The position numbers and the translations under genes were made by a program. Positions 1 to 10,534 of a DNA stretch of 64,000 nucleotides are shown one piece after another (positions within the stretch are counted from its first letter, which is position 1; each line of letters opens with the position of its first letter). Source of the stretch: Labia minor (Eukaryota > Arthropoda > Insecta > Dermaptera > Spongiphoridae); NCBI GenBank assembly GCA_963082975.1, contig OY720345.1, positions 77,035,034 to 77,099,033 of the forward strand. The letters run 5' to 3'. The notes under the pieces were generated by a model. It ran no database searches and was not told where the DNA came from. It saw only the letters and a list, made by a program, of their open reading frames with translations.

Positions 1-1589
1 ATATATAATACGTATTATATAATTATTTAACTTTGATTCATTCATTCATTTGATATAATAATAAAATAAAATAAAAAAAAGATAAAGAAAAACAAATTAA
101 TTAATATTATATATTATATATATAATTTATGAAGTTTATTTTACAAATTTGTTTAATGACCTTATTCGTGATGACCATAACTCAATTTTCAACATGAAAA
201 ATAATCATAGGAACCTAAACAAATTTTTATAAATATACCTAATTTGAAAATATGAAAATTTGAAAATATATTAAATTTATGTGATATTTTAAAAAAATTA
301 TTTAATTTTAAATTTAATCAAAGTAAATAATTATTTAATTTTTAAGGGAATTTTTTTATTTCAATTTATAAAAAAAAATGATTTTAAAATATAGTTATAT
401 AATTAACATTTAATTATTTTATTTTATATTTATTGTTTTTATTTATTTAGTACTACTTACCCTCTTACTTTTTTAAAACTGAATTAAAATCATCTTTTGT
501 GTTTTATAAACTCGCAAAAGAAACCAGTAGGTACATACTTGCATATATATAAAAATATAATAATAATAAAATATATAAATATATATAAAAAATAAATAAA
601 TAATATATTTCTTGAAAATTAATATACTTATGTTCAAAAATTTATGCAAAATAATAGATATTGCTGAAAAATAAACTGAAATTGTAATAGAGTTGTTGAT
701 GTTAACTAAATTACAATCCTTTAAAATTAATTTATGTTTTATTTTATAATTAAATGTTTTTATTTTTTAAAAAAAGTAGAAATTTGTTAGAGGTTGTGGA
801 TTTGTTGAAAACACTGATTTATAAAATATTAAGAACAACATATATTAATATCCAAATTAAATGATTTAAGTTTATTAGTCAGAAATAGAATTGGTAATTT
901 TAATCAATATAAATGTGATGACATAGAATTAAAGAAAAGATATATAATAGTAATAATAATATATTTTATTCATTAATCTCAATGAATTTTCTATATAATG
1001 TACGAATATTCAAAACAATATATAATAACCATCAGTATATATAATTTCCGTCGTATGTATATGATGTCTGCAACATCATGAAGTTAGGTATGTGATGTCA
1101 TGCCAACATTATGAAGTTACAAATTCAGTTTAAATTTAAATTGCAAACACCTTTTGCATCGGATTCGCCTAAAAAACAATTTAATAAATAAAATAAATAC
1201 AATCCTGGATTGTTATTGAATAAATAAATATTTTTTTTAAATATAACTAAGTATATATTTGTTTTATGAAAATCGAAATAATTTCTTTTAAAATAAAGGA
1301 AAGTAAAATTGATATAATTAACAAATTATCTTATAATATAATAATAATAGTTAATTAACAAAATGAATGATTCGTTTTTTTATTTAATTTATGTATGAAG
1401 TATTTATATTTAAAGAGAAAATGTGAAAATTTCAAATTACTTAAATTATCAAAATCATCTTTATTTATATATTAAAGTGATTCACGAATTTGAATTTCTT
1501 ATTAAAATAGAATTAAATAACTAAATAATTGAAACCTGGGAAAAATGTTATTAAAATATTATTTCTTTTTCTTTTGATCAACCAACTAG
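1..1589. other. AT-rich intron or upstream sequence, no gene seen
   Basis: Very AT-rich DNA with simple A/T tracts and no coding signal. It ends in a pyrimidine-rich stretch and CTAG acceptor (1586-1589) before the homeodomain exon, so at least its right part is an intron of that gene. The preceding exons (paired domain and first homeodomain helices if this is a Pax gene) must lie left of the window. No recognisable repeat was found except short AT microsatellite patches. Confidence 0.6.
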
Positions 1590-1724
1590 GTGTGGTTTTC
1601 CAACAGACGCGCAAAGTGGAGACGCCATCAACGCATGAATATGTTGAAGCGTGGAGGCGGGGGTGGGGGATCGAGCCCCCCAAGTGCACCTCCTCCACCT
1701 CCAGCTCCCTCTGCTCTGCATAAT
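1590..1724 (+). CDS. eyg: Pax-type homeodomain exon (third helix plus Gly/Pro linker), eyegone-like
   Basis: Internal exon of 45 codons in phase 0, flanked by an acceptor (pyrimidine tract, CTAG at 1586-1589) and a perfect donor (GTAAGT at 1725). It begins at homeodomain position 47 (V), a known intron site in paired-class homeoboxes, and reads VWFSNRRAKWRRHQRM, the DNA-recognition helix. Serine at position 50 is the hallmark of Pax-class homeodomains; the HQRM continuation recalls eyegone/twin-of-eyegone rather than Pax6 (REEKL) or Pax3/7. A glycine run (six G) and a proline-rich stretch follow, ending SALHN. The product would be a nuclear sequence-specific transcription factor; in insects eyegone acts in eye and salivary gland growth (family knowledge). 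The orthology call rests on 20 recognisable residues only; another Pax-class gene is possible. Confidence 0.8.
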
Positions 1725-2835
1725 GTAAGTTCTTCATCCCTCTTTTTCCTTTTTATTTCAATAGTTCTTTTTATTAAATAGAAAAACAAATAATTTTTAG
1801 GACCATTAATAAATAATCTAAAATATTCCTAATTATTTTGCTCTAATTAGGTTTTTTTTTCTTTTATTTTTTCATTTTTGTTTTATAAACAATATCATTA
1901 AATTATCAGAAATGTATTTTTGAAGAAAAAAAATGATTCATAAAGAATAACCAAATTCACAAAATCAGTTTTATTCATTAATACACCACTTTTCTCGTGC
2001 ATAAAAAAAAAAACTTAAAACAACTTCAATTAAGAGAGAGAGAATGGAATGATGTATATTTAATTCAATAAACACCAATTAATGTTAAAATAAAAATAAA
2101 TAAATAAATATAATATCATATTATTTTTCTTAATCATTTAAGTACCGGGACCCCGAGCCTCGGCTCGGTACTTAAGATAAAAAAAATAATTCATTATTAT
2201 TGGGTTTGGCTGGTAATATTAATACTTGGGACACCGAGCTGAAATACAATTCTTTAATTATTTATTACAATTAATAAATGTTGCATCAATGCATCAATCT
2301 GAATAAAATGAATTGGTGTCCTCAATAATACATAAATATGTATTATTAGGTATGTTTTTAAGTGAATGAATATTTTTTTTTATTGGAAGAATGATAAATA
2401 TATATCGTAATTTATAATTATAAAATATTATTAAAATATATATATTTAATTTTATTTCGAAATTAAATTAAAAATTTTAAAATATTAATACAATAACCTT
2501 TAAAAAAAGGCGGGAGTCAAATTTCAAAATGGATGCCATTTTTGACGTCTCCATATATAATTTTAAATTAAGAAATAAATAATTAAGATGTATTTTTCCT
2601 GAGATGTGATCAATAAAAATCAATTTTTCTTTATAAATACTATATCTAGTGTGAATTTGAAAAAAATCGTTAGAGCGGTTTTTGAGAACCCATGGCTATA
2701 TATATATATATAATTTTAGCTAGCATAATAAGATAAGATTTAATGAAGTAATTTAACAAATTTATATTTTATATTTCGATTGGATTTACTAGTTTTCGAT
2801 CCAATTTACTAAGTTACTCCTCTCGATTGTTTTAG
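1725..2835 (+). other. Last intron of the homeobox gene
   Basis: A 1.1 kb AT-rich intron between a GTAAGT donor (1725) and a TTTTAG acceptor (2830-2835), phase 0. It holds a strong imperfect palindrome at 2142-2176 (arms TTAAGTACCG / CGGTACTTAA) and a partial copy of repeat family C at about 2530-2712. Nothing else is recognisable. Confidence 0.75.
2530..2712 (+). repeat. Family C interspersed repeat, copy 1 (intronic)
   Basis: The segment from a TGACGTC word through GAGATGTGATCAATAAA, a TTTTTCTTTATAAAT tract and AAAATCGTTAGAGYGGTTTTTGAGAAC matches 56300-56450 almost base for base. In the second copy the left half also matches the middle of family B1, so C is probably a relative of that rolling-circle family. 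It ends in an (AT)n tract. It is non-coding and lies in the last intron of the homeobox gene. Confidence 0.65.
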
Positions 2836-3132
2836 CAATGCGCTGCACCGCCAACGGCAACAATTGCCTCGATTCGAATGGGCGGTCAACATAGTGCCTT
2901 CCGAGCCCTGCATCCCACCGGGCCTCCACACCGACCATTAAGCCCCTCCACAAGCACTCCCGCTTCCAGTCCCGGGCCTGCAGCCTGTGCAGATGATACA
3001 GATACAGAAATCAACGTAAATGATTCGGAAAGTGAAGATGAATCGACCAAAATTCGAGAGAAAGCACAAACTCAAGAAACTCCCCGATGGGAAACACAAC
3101 CCCTTGAACTTACCAAACATGACAGGGGTTGA
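2836..3132 (+). CDS. eyg: Terminal coding exon of the eyegone-like Pax gene
   Basis: Phase-0 exon after a TTTTAG acceptor, 98 codons then TGA (3130-3132). It starts QCAAPPTATIASIRMGG and continues as a Ser/Pro/Ala/Thr-rich, low-complexity activation/repression-type region. It then reaches an acidic block, DDTDTEINVNDSESEDE, of the kind seen near the C-terminus of Pax/eyg proteins (family resemblance from memory). The last ~35 residues are charged and polar. The higher GC content and codon-level coherence against the very AT-rich surroundings support real coding. The in-frame ATG at 2878 is internal, not the start. An alternative end by a further intron inside 3020-3130 cannot be excluded, because another frame also stays open there. 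Confidence 0.75.
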   Translation, partial: QCAAPPTATIASIRMGGQHSAFRALHPTGPPHRPLSPSTSTPASSPGPAACADDTDTEINVNDSESEDESTKIREKAQTQETPRWETQPLELTKHDRG

Positions 3133-3431
3133 TGAGAAGCTTTTTGTGTTTTTTTTTTATTTGTTGTTATGTGTGACTCTCTCTTGGTTACAACTTCTGT
3201 AACAATTTGTCATTCTATCTATTTATTTATTATTATTTGTTTGTTTTTTGTTTGTGTATTTAAGACATTGAATGGAAAAACCAAATGAATGAATTTTTTT
3301 TTTTATATATTAATTTTTATGTACAAATTTTGATATGACTATAACTAATTGCCTCATTATCATATTATAAAATTACATAATTCCATTTTGAAATAATAAT
3401 TTTTATCTATATTTCCTATTTATATAATAAA
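3133..3431 (+). other. Probable 3' UTR with poly(A) signal
   Basis: T-rich sequence directly after the stop codon. The first canonical AATAAA on the coding strand that I see is at 3426-3431, which would give a short 3' UTR of about 300 bases. Other AATAAA words occur later and the background is very AT-rich, so the true end is uncertain. Confidence 0.4.
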
Positions 3432-4965
3432 CTTAGGGTGAGCTATATTACCTATAAGTCCATAAAGTCCTATAAAGTCCAATTGATGGCTAAGAAACAG
3501 GAATGGAAGAAAATTTGGCTGCTTAACCAATAGGTGATAGACATAATCTAAAAATGCCCAACAGATTATTTATTAGCTTCTCAATTCTTTGAGTAACCTA
3601 AATTCTCTAAAAACGCACTGCCCCACATTTTTTGTAAACACTTTTGGAATTATTTATAATTTTAAATGTAATTAATTTTGCTTTTTCTTATGTAAATATT
3701 TAAAATAAATATATATTTGTATATATATATATATCTTTTATGATTACTAGGGAATAGTTTCTGGATAAATAAATATTTAAATATATTTGTGAGTATTTCA
3801 GTCTTATCTACTATACAATTTTTGGTATACTTTTATATTAAAGGTGCTCCTCAAAAATTCTATGTATTTCCATTAGATAAAAATTTGAAAAAGGAATATA
3901 TTTCAATTTAATAATTATTATAAAAAAACACCTCAAGTTCACATGACTCCTTCAAAAAAAAAAAACACCGAGTCATTTTCTCTTCTCATCAAAAAAAAAA
4001 CAAAAAAAAAAAAGAAAATTTTCTTATAGGCACCTGCTTTATCTATATATTCCTTTATTTTAAATGTTTAATGCAACGAATTTTGTTGAAAATGTACATA
4101 TTATATAAATATATATAAAAAGTAATTAATTAATGGTTAAATTAATGATCAGCTGAGCTGATGTAAATCTGTAATAATCTGTAATAAAATTTGTTTAATT
4201 ATATATTAAAACAATTATTCTTATTTTAAATAATATTTATTTATTTGAAGATTGATATTTATTTTTATTTCCGTTTTTTTTTTCTTCAATTCTCAAGATT
4301 AATAAAATGAATTGTGAATAGATCTAACAACCAATACAATCCTTCTTTCAGATGCTTAGCGCCAATGTGTTTCACTGAAAATGAAACTTTTTATGGACAA
4401 ACGAAGACAATCCATTGACTTCTCATTGGCCTCTACGAGATAACTATAATTGTTTCACATCTAAATAATTTTAATTCATTCATTGAACCACAATTAAATT
4501 TCAACAAACTCAGGTGAGTCTTATTTTTATTTGAAAATGAACCAAACAATTTCTCTTCATTATTGTCTCATTGATTCTTTTTAAATCCTGATCGATCAGT
4601 TTATTTATTATTATTATTATTATTACTAGCTGTTCCTGGCATTAAATGCAGCATAAAACTCTTCTTAAACAACATTTCACATACTTACAAAACAATACAA
4701 TGTTTAAATATAAAATTATTAACTTATATTCAAATCGTCATAATAATTTTTTTTTTTTTATTTGACATTTATTTACAAAATTTTTAAAAAATGAATTGAC
4801 AAAATTATTAATTTGTAACTAACTTCATAATGTACCAGACATCACATACATACGACGGAAATTATAATTGATTATTTCGTATATGTTTAGTCTTAAATTA
4901 ATTACATTTTGAAGCAACAAGATTAATAATTAATTAGTAAACACCTTTGTTATTAAATTGTTATA
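3432..4965. other. Intergenic AT-rich DNA with one weak higher-complexity island
   Basis: No gene is seen. Simple A/T tracts dominate. Around 4330-4460 a less biased stretch (CTTAGCGCCAATGTG, CCATTGACTTCTCATTGGCC) may be a small regulatory element or an old repeat. An (ATT)n tract occurs at about 4604-4625. Confidence 0.4.
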
Positions 4966-4973
4966 CTTATAAT

Positions 4974-5424
4974 TAGGGTTGCCATATTTTTTCACGGACC
5001 AACCGGGGCAGTTCTGTCTATTTTACTTTAGGTTTAGGGATGTCGGTTTCGGGGGGGGGGGGGGGGTTATGAAAACAGTAATGTAAAAAACACTTAAAAT
5101 ATAGAATAGATAATAAGCATCCATACTTAGTGCAACAAAATTTGCATTTATTAAATCATTCTTTAATTCTTCCAGTGCTAAAGGTGCTATTACATTTAAT
5201 ATTATAGCCTCACATTTGGTTTTTCCCAATGAAAATTTTGGTTCCAAAAATTTGTATTACTGTGTTACTTGCCAAAACGTTACTAATCACACAAGAGCAG
5301 ATTAATCATTCTCTGATCTAATAATTTTGCTCAATTATTTCCAAGAAACTGCCCTGAATCTAAACCAGGACAACCCAGTATATCCGGGACTATCCCGGCG
5401 AAACCGGGACGTATGGCAAGTCTA
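4974..5424 (-). mobile_element. hAT element H1 with transposase remnant
   Basis: It is bounded by imperfect terminal inverted repeats, TAGGGTTGCCATA at the left and TATGGCAAGTCTA at the right. The 8-bp target duplication CTTATAAT lies at 4966-4973 and 5425-5432, as hAT transposons make. On the minus strand a 74-codon open stretch (5247-5023) reads KFSLGKTKCEAI and then LKNDLINANFVALSMDA, resembling hAT-type transposase segments. Flanking frames are broken by stops. It is a deletion derivative of an autonomous hAT; the interior has a poly-G run at about 5049-5066. Confidence 0.8.
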
Positions 5425-5432
5425 CTTATAAT

Positions 5433-6655
5433 GATAGATTATGTTGAAATAGAAGCATCAATAGAATTAATTATTTATTTAGTTTTTTAGTTTTAATAAC
5501 ACATATTAAGATGAATTGATGGGATAAAATGTTTAAGATATTTAAGAAATATTAATAAAATAATACAAAGAAAGCTAGTAAAGTAATAAATAAAGATAAA
5601 TGTTAAAAGAGTTGAAATGTAATTGAAAATTATTTAGCTCATTAATTTAATGTAATTCATCTCTCTCAATCTTTTATCTCAACAATCGCAAAGATGTTCA
5701 AATGATCCATGAATAAGCAGAGTGCGTGTTTCAACTTCTTCCGTCTTGATTGCAACATCCTCAGCCAAGAGAACCTAAAATTGCATAACATACAATAACT
5801 TTTCTTTAAGATATTTATCTTTCAATCATACTTAAGATAATCAAGACAAACAAACAATCATCATAATTCCAATGAATTACAAATCAATCAATAAAAGATG
5901 AATAATAAAATTGAAATCAGACATAATTAAAAATTAAATGAGAAAAATTTAACATATGGGTAAAAGGTAAGAAAATAAATAATAATATAATTAATTAAAC
6001 TACTATCCCGAAAATTAAAATTTAAAATATCCCGAGAAAATCAGTAAAATTGTTAAAAATAAACTTGATCATTTTTAATAAATCCACATCGAAATTGGGA
6101 TTATTATAGTTTTTAATTGGTAATCTATTTTCTTATAAAAAACTTCTAAAATTTACACTAACATTTTTTTGATATACCATATCAAATCACAATTAAAAAT
6201 AATAATATTAGAGAATTCCGGTTATGTCACGAAAGAGAAGAATATATTCTGTATTATTTAATAGACTAATTAGTATACTTCATGTCTATTTCATCCCCTA
6301 TGATTTATAATAATGCCAGCAGAATACTTGAAGATATTATCTTGAATTGATCCTAGATTTTTTTTTTAATGTAAATATTCTTTATAACTAGGAACCCCCA
6401 TGCTCATGCCAACTTGAGATTTTAAGATTATTTTAGATCTTAACAAAAAAAAAAATCGAATAATTTGGGTTAAATTGAAATGAAACTCTTTTTGAAATTA
6501 TTTTATTTTATCTTGGTTCTATGTTTTGTTTAAAATTATCAATTACTCTTAGGAAGAGAAGTCCCAAGCCAAGGGTTGCCCCAAGGGTCGAAAAAAAAGT
6601 TACGGCGGGCCACATGAAATTATTAAGTGAAGAAGTTTATTATATAAATATGGAA
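5433..6655. other. Intergenic, AT-rich, no gene recognised
   Basis: Mostly A/T-rich. A modestly GC-richer patch at 5690-5775 (AAGCAGAGTGCGTGTTTC, CCTCAGCCAAGAGAACC) and another at 6535-6620 with CGGGCCACATG are not assignable. The latter may be the damaged end of a hAT-like element. No coding region is supported. Confidence 0.35.
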
Positions 6656-6866
6656 GGCGCCACAGGGTGGGAGGAAGCTGGGGTCTATGGAACGGAGTCA
6701 ACCTAGACTTCAGGATCAACATTGGGAATCTACTTGATAAAAAGTAGCGCCTCCGACGAAGAAAATCAAGGTAAAGGTTGATAGGACCCGTTCTACTGAT
6801 CATAGGACACCTAATTGATATAACCGACTTGATAGGCATTGTCTTTGCGTAGGACGTTCAAAAGTC

Positions 6867-6868
<2 letters not shown>
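6656..6868 (+). mobile_element. tRNA-derived SINE family 1, internally deleted copy
   Basis: It starts GGCGCCACAGGGTG as the copy at 33000 does, then jumps directly to GCTGGGGTCTATGGAACGGA, so the part with the pol III B box is missing. The rest (AGTAGCGCCTCC, GGTAAAGGTTGATAGGACCC, CGACTTGATAGG, GTAGGACGTTCAAAAGTCA) matches the other copies. It runs into a long (AT)n tract. The copy cannot be transcribed from its own internal promoter. Confidence 0.85.

Positions 6869-6909
<41 letters not shown>
6869..6909. repeat. (AT)n microsatellite
   Basis: About 40 bases of alternating TA directly after the SINE tail; a second, shorter TA run follows at about 6921-6934. It may have grown from the SINE 3' end. 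Confidence 0.9.
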
Positions 6910-6913
<4 letters not shown>

Positions 6914-8300
6914 TCTGACTATATATATATATAGCATTAATTTTTGTATTTAACAGTTCTATTCCAATACACCAATACTAAACAAATATAGTAAAATTAC
7001 AGTATAATTGTATATATATATATGGTTATACATACTTAAATAAACACGTTTTTATAACTTTTCTTATACATAAAAGAATATTTTTCAAAAAGGGTACGCG
7101 GGTCGGAAAAAATCAGCTGACGGACCATAATTTAGACACCTCTACCCTAAATAGTCTTCTTTCTATTTTTCTAAATAACATATAAAATTATTATAACAAT
7201 TAAATTATAGATAACTCAAGATAGATAATAGATTGATTGGATTTCAAATATTCAATGAATATAGAAAAAAAATTGAAAAAATTATATATTCTTAATGTTC
7301 TTTGACAGATTTCAAAAATATACATTTGTTCTTCCACATTTCTTTTATAAATATTATTATTTGCTAGTTGAATATTATGAATGTTAAAATCATCTATCAA
7401 ATTTAATATTCGAGTATATATAATAAATAAACAAGAAGATTTATTAAAAGAACACCCTTCCAAATTTTGAGAAAAAAAAACATTTATTTTTTCCTCCTCT
7501 CCTTTTTCGTAAATATTAAAATTGATTTTAAAGTTCATTAAGATAATTTGATTAATATATTATCTAAATATAATAATATCTTAGATTATAGAACTATATA
7601 ATATTTCTCATCATATTATAAATATTTTCTAAAAATGATAAAACTTATTTGAAATAATTATCTCTAAATTGGCCTATTGTTTAACACTTTGGAGATGGGT
7701 CCTTCCGTTTTATAATTTATTTTTTTCTCTTATTTGAATTATAATTTTATCCATCTAAAGGGACTAATTTTATAATTTGCCCATGTTATTTGGTCATGTT
7801 CAACTTTTTTTTTTTTTTTATAAAAATTCACGATGGTTAGGCCTTGGCACTACAAGTCTAAGAAGTCCTCACGCGATGTTTAAGGTTCCCTGCACGCACC
7901 GACCTCAGATAAACCCTCGAAATGAGGGGCAGTCTTTAATTTTTATATTATCTTTCAAATTGGTTTTAAATTGCTGTATTTATAATTAATTTCCATAATT
8001 TATAAAAAAAAAAAAAAAAAAAAAATAAGAATCGAACATAATTAAAAATAAAATTATGAATTGCAAACTTTTTTTAACGAAACATCTGAAAATTATTTAT
8101 ATTTATTTTTTTTCAAGAAAATATATACTTTAACAAATCATATAATATATATATAATCCTTTATGATTAAAAAGAAAAGTTTTGAATCATAAATTATTTG
8201 TAATATAATTAATTTAGTAATATAATATATCAATGATATAAATATTCAATATGTAGTTATCCAAAACTAATTTCTACACCATTGTACTTGTAATTTTTTT
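6910..8300. other. AT-rich intergenic DNA, no gene recognised
   Basis: The longest open stretch (minus, 7538-7200) encodes only an AT-driven Ile/Asn/Phe/Lys-rich string without known motifs and is not called a gene. A GC-richer patch at 7828-7935 (TTAGGCCTTGGCACTAC, CTGCACGCACCGACCTC), after a poly-T run and before a poly-A run (about 8005-8025), looks like an unassigned old retro-insert. Confidence 0.4.
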
Positions 8301-8927
8301 ACCGACCGACGATAGTAAGGGAGGTATTGTTTTCACACCAAATTTCACATGAGGAGATTTTTACATATCTCCACGAATCATGCATTTTCTTAACAGAAAA
8401 AAGTATTTTTAGTATGATGTCTGTCCGTCCGTATAGATGTGTACAGCCTGAACGGCTCAACCGTTTTTGATGAAATTTGGTATATTTACTTAATGCACCA
8501 GTGGGATGAATTGATCAACTTTTGGTGCAAATCCGGAAACCGGAAGTGGTAGTATTAGCGATCGACGATAGGAAGGGAAGGGTTATTTTCACACCAAATT
8601 TCACATGAGGAGATTTTTTTATATATCACCACGAATCATGCACTTTGTATTGGTTTTATCCTCGGGAAAACCATATTTATTAGTTTTTTCTTTATTTAAA
8701 ATTATATGACGTCATCCAGCCATTCATGACGTCACAGCCTGGTCTTGCATATATATTATAAATAAAATAAAATTAAAAATGTTTATATTTATTATTTATG
8801 TATCCATATCTGTTTTTTATTACATTAATAGATCTATTAAAATTATTTGAAATTGTTTCTGTAGCTGGGAATTAATTTACTTCAAACCGTCGGTCGGTTC
8901 GGACCTGGCCACAGGTCAACTTATTTT
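8301..8927 (+). mobile_element. Family B1 Helentron-like (HINE) element, near full length
   Basis: Reference copy of subfamily B1. It follows a T run. The 5' end is ACCGACCGACG (8301-8311) and its inverted copy lies near the 3' end (8888-8898). A hairpin GACCTG-GCCA-CAGGTC (8902-8917) and the end AACTTATTTT follow. Inside are a short GTCC microsatellite (about 8420-8430), a core like GATGAAATTTGGTATAT (about 8468-8485), an internal direct repeat of an ~80-bp block (8310-8390 and 8562-8645), and two TGACGTCA palindromes (8706-8734). There is no protein. 5' terminal motif, subterminal inverted repeat, microsatellite, 3' hairpin and T-rich insertion sites fit Helentron-associated elements such as Drosophila DINE-1 (family knowledge). 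Confidence 0.85.
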
Positions 8928-8995
8928 ATTAGAATTTTAAATAAGTACCTAACTTGGTTTCTCCGACTAGCCTTTTGGTATTTTAATAATTTTTT

Positions 8996-9114
8996 ACCCA
9001 CCGACGATAGTAAGGGAGGTATTGTTTTTACATATCTCCACGAATCATGCATTTTGTTCACAGAAAAAAGTATTTTTAGCATGATGTCTGTCCGTCCGTC
9101 CGTCCGACGTCCGT
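8996..9114 (+). mobile_element. Family B 5'-end fragment
   Basis: Contains the 5' terminal motif and the first ~115 bp of family B, missing the CACACCAAATTTCACATG block. It ends just after the microsatellite, GTCCGTCCGTCCGTCCGAC (about 9089-9107). Same orientation as the copy 70 bases upstream. Confidence 0.85.
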
Positions 9115-9303
9115 AAATGTAATAAGTTATATATATTTAAAAGAAGACACTAATTTAAAATTAATTTTTGGTATAAAGGTCTTAATAAGCATATTGTTAT
9201 AGAAAGCTCCACGTTGTTCTACAGGTAATATATATCTTGGTTCAGAAAATCTATCCATGCATGTGATTTTTTTTTTTATTTTTTTTTTGTTTTTTTAGTA
9301 TAA
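9115..9303. other. AT-rich spacer
   Basis: No gene or recognisable repeat; T-rich run at about 9266-9296 immediately before a family A fragment. Confidence 0.4.
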
Positions 9304-9494
9304 AAATCTGGAGTGTCTTCACTCAACTATCTCGCCATTTGAATATCATTAAATACTAATTTAAGTAAATAACATATATTATATTTAAATTAAATTTAAT
9401 TAATTAAATTATAAATTAAAATTAATAAATAATAACCAGCGCGTTTTTGGCTCATTGTTGAGGGTACCACGTCACGTGCTGACGCGTGATTGCC
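9304..9494 (-). mobile_element. Family A 3'-end fragment
   Basis: Minus-strand 3' portion of family A. It has the hairpin GAGTG-TCTT-CACTC (9310-9323), the subterminal motif ACTATCTCGC (9326-9335), the AT-rich region, and GGTACCACGTCACGTGCTG. The 5' half is absent. The hairpin loop differs from other copies but the stem is retained. Confidence 0.85.
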
Positions 9495-10534
9495 AATATA
9501 AATTTATAGATGATCAAATAGAAATTCAATTAAATAATTTATTTGAAATGTTGAATCATTTTAATTTGATTGATATTATTTAATATTCAGAATATATTTA
9601 AAAGACCTAAAAGACATTTGATCTCAGAAATTCACACATAAACACGTAAATTTATAAAAAAGCTTTTCCAAAACAAACACCTTGAATCATTGCAATGCTT
9701 ATTAAATCTTTTAATATTTAGCAATTGAGAAAAAATCAAAACCAAAAATGTGACTTTAGGAAAATAATAATTCAGAAGTTGTAATAAAGATTATTAAAGC
9801 CTTTTTAAGATATTTATATTTGTACAATTATTATACTTATAAGATTAGATTAGATAGATAAATAATACATGATAACTTGTTATTATGATGAATAGTTGGT
9901 TGACGAGAACGACCATAAACTTATTTTTTATCTATATATATAAAGGAGAGTGTTTGTATGTATGTATGTATGTATGTATGTATGTATGAATGTAATTTGT
10001 TTACTTTTTTGCTGTCATAGAAACAAACAAAAAAGAAATTCCCAATCAAAGAATTATTATAATATTTCACTTTTTATTTTAAATTCTAATATTCAAATAT
10101 CATTTCAATTAAATAATTTATTCTAAAAAAGTTCTCATTTTAATTAATATAATAAAATATTTAAATCATATTTAACTTAATAATTATTTTGTATTTATTC
10201 TTTCTATATTTGAATACTTCTTTTATTTTAAGGGAGGGAATTAACTATGATCTAAAAAAATTAATAAATGAACTTAATAATAAAAAATCAAATAAATCCA
10301 TTAATTTAAATTAATACTATTAATGAATGTATATATTGGTAATTTATCTTTAGTTTTATCAATACTTTTATACCGTTAATTTTTATAAATTGTCTCAAGT
10401 CTCTAACTTTGCATTTTCTCAAATTTTATTATAATTAAAAATATTCAATAAAAATCAAGCAATGAAATTAAAATATCGAAATGAAATGATCAAGAAATAT
10501 TATACTCTATTATAACATCTGTTCACTAATTATT
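9495..10534. other. AT-rich intergenic DNA with a (TATG)n tract
   Basis: A tetranucleotide array GTATGTATG (about 9955-9989) follows TAAAGGAGAGTGTTTG, a context that resembles the 5' part of other rolling-circle element families, but I cannot find its ends. The rest is AT-rich and featureless. Confidence 0.45.

Noticed and set aside
1513..1737. Minus-strand open frame over the homeobox exon
   Set aside because: Antisense shadow of a clear homeodomain exon with good splice sites on the plus strand.
7200..7538. 112-codon open frame on the minus strand
   Set aside because: Ile/Asn/Phe/Lys-rich, fully explained by A/T composition; no domain, no splice context.
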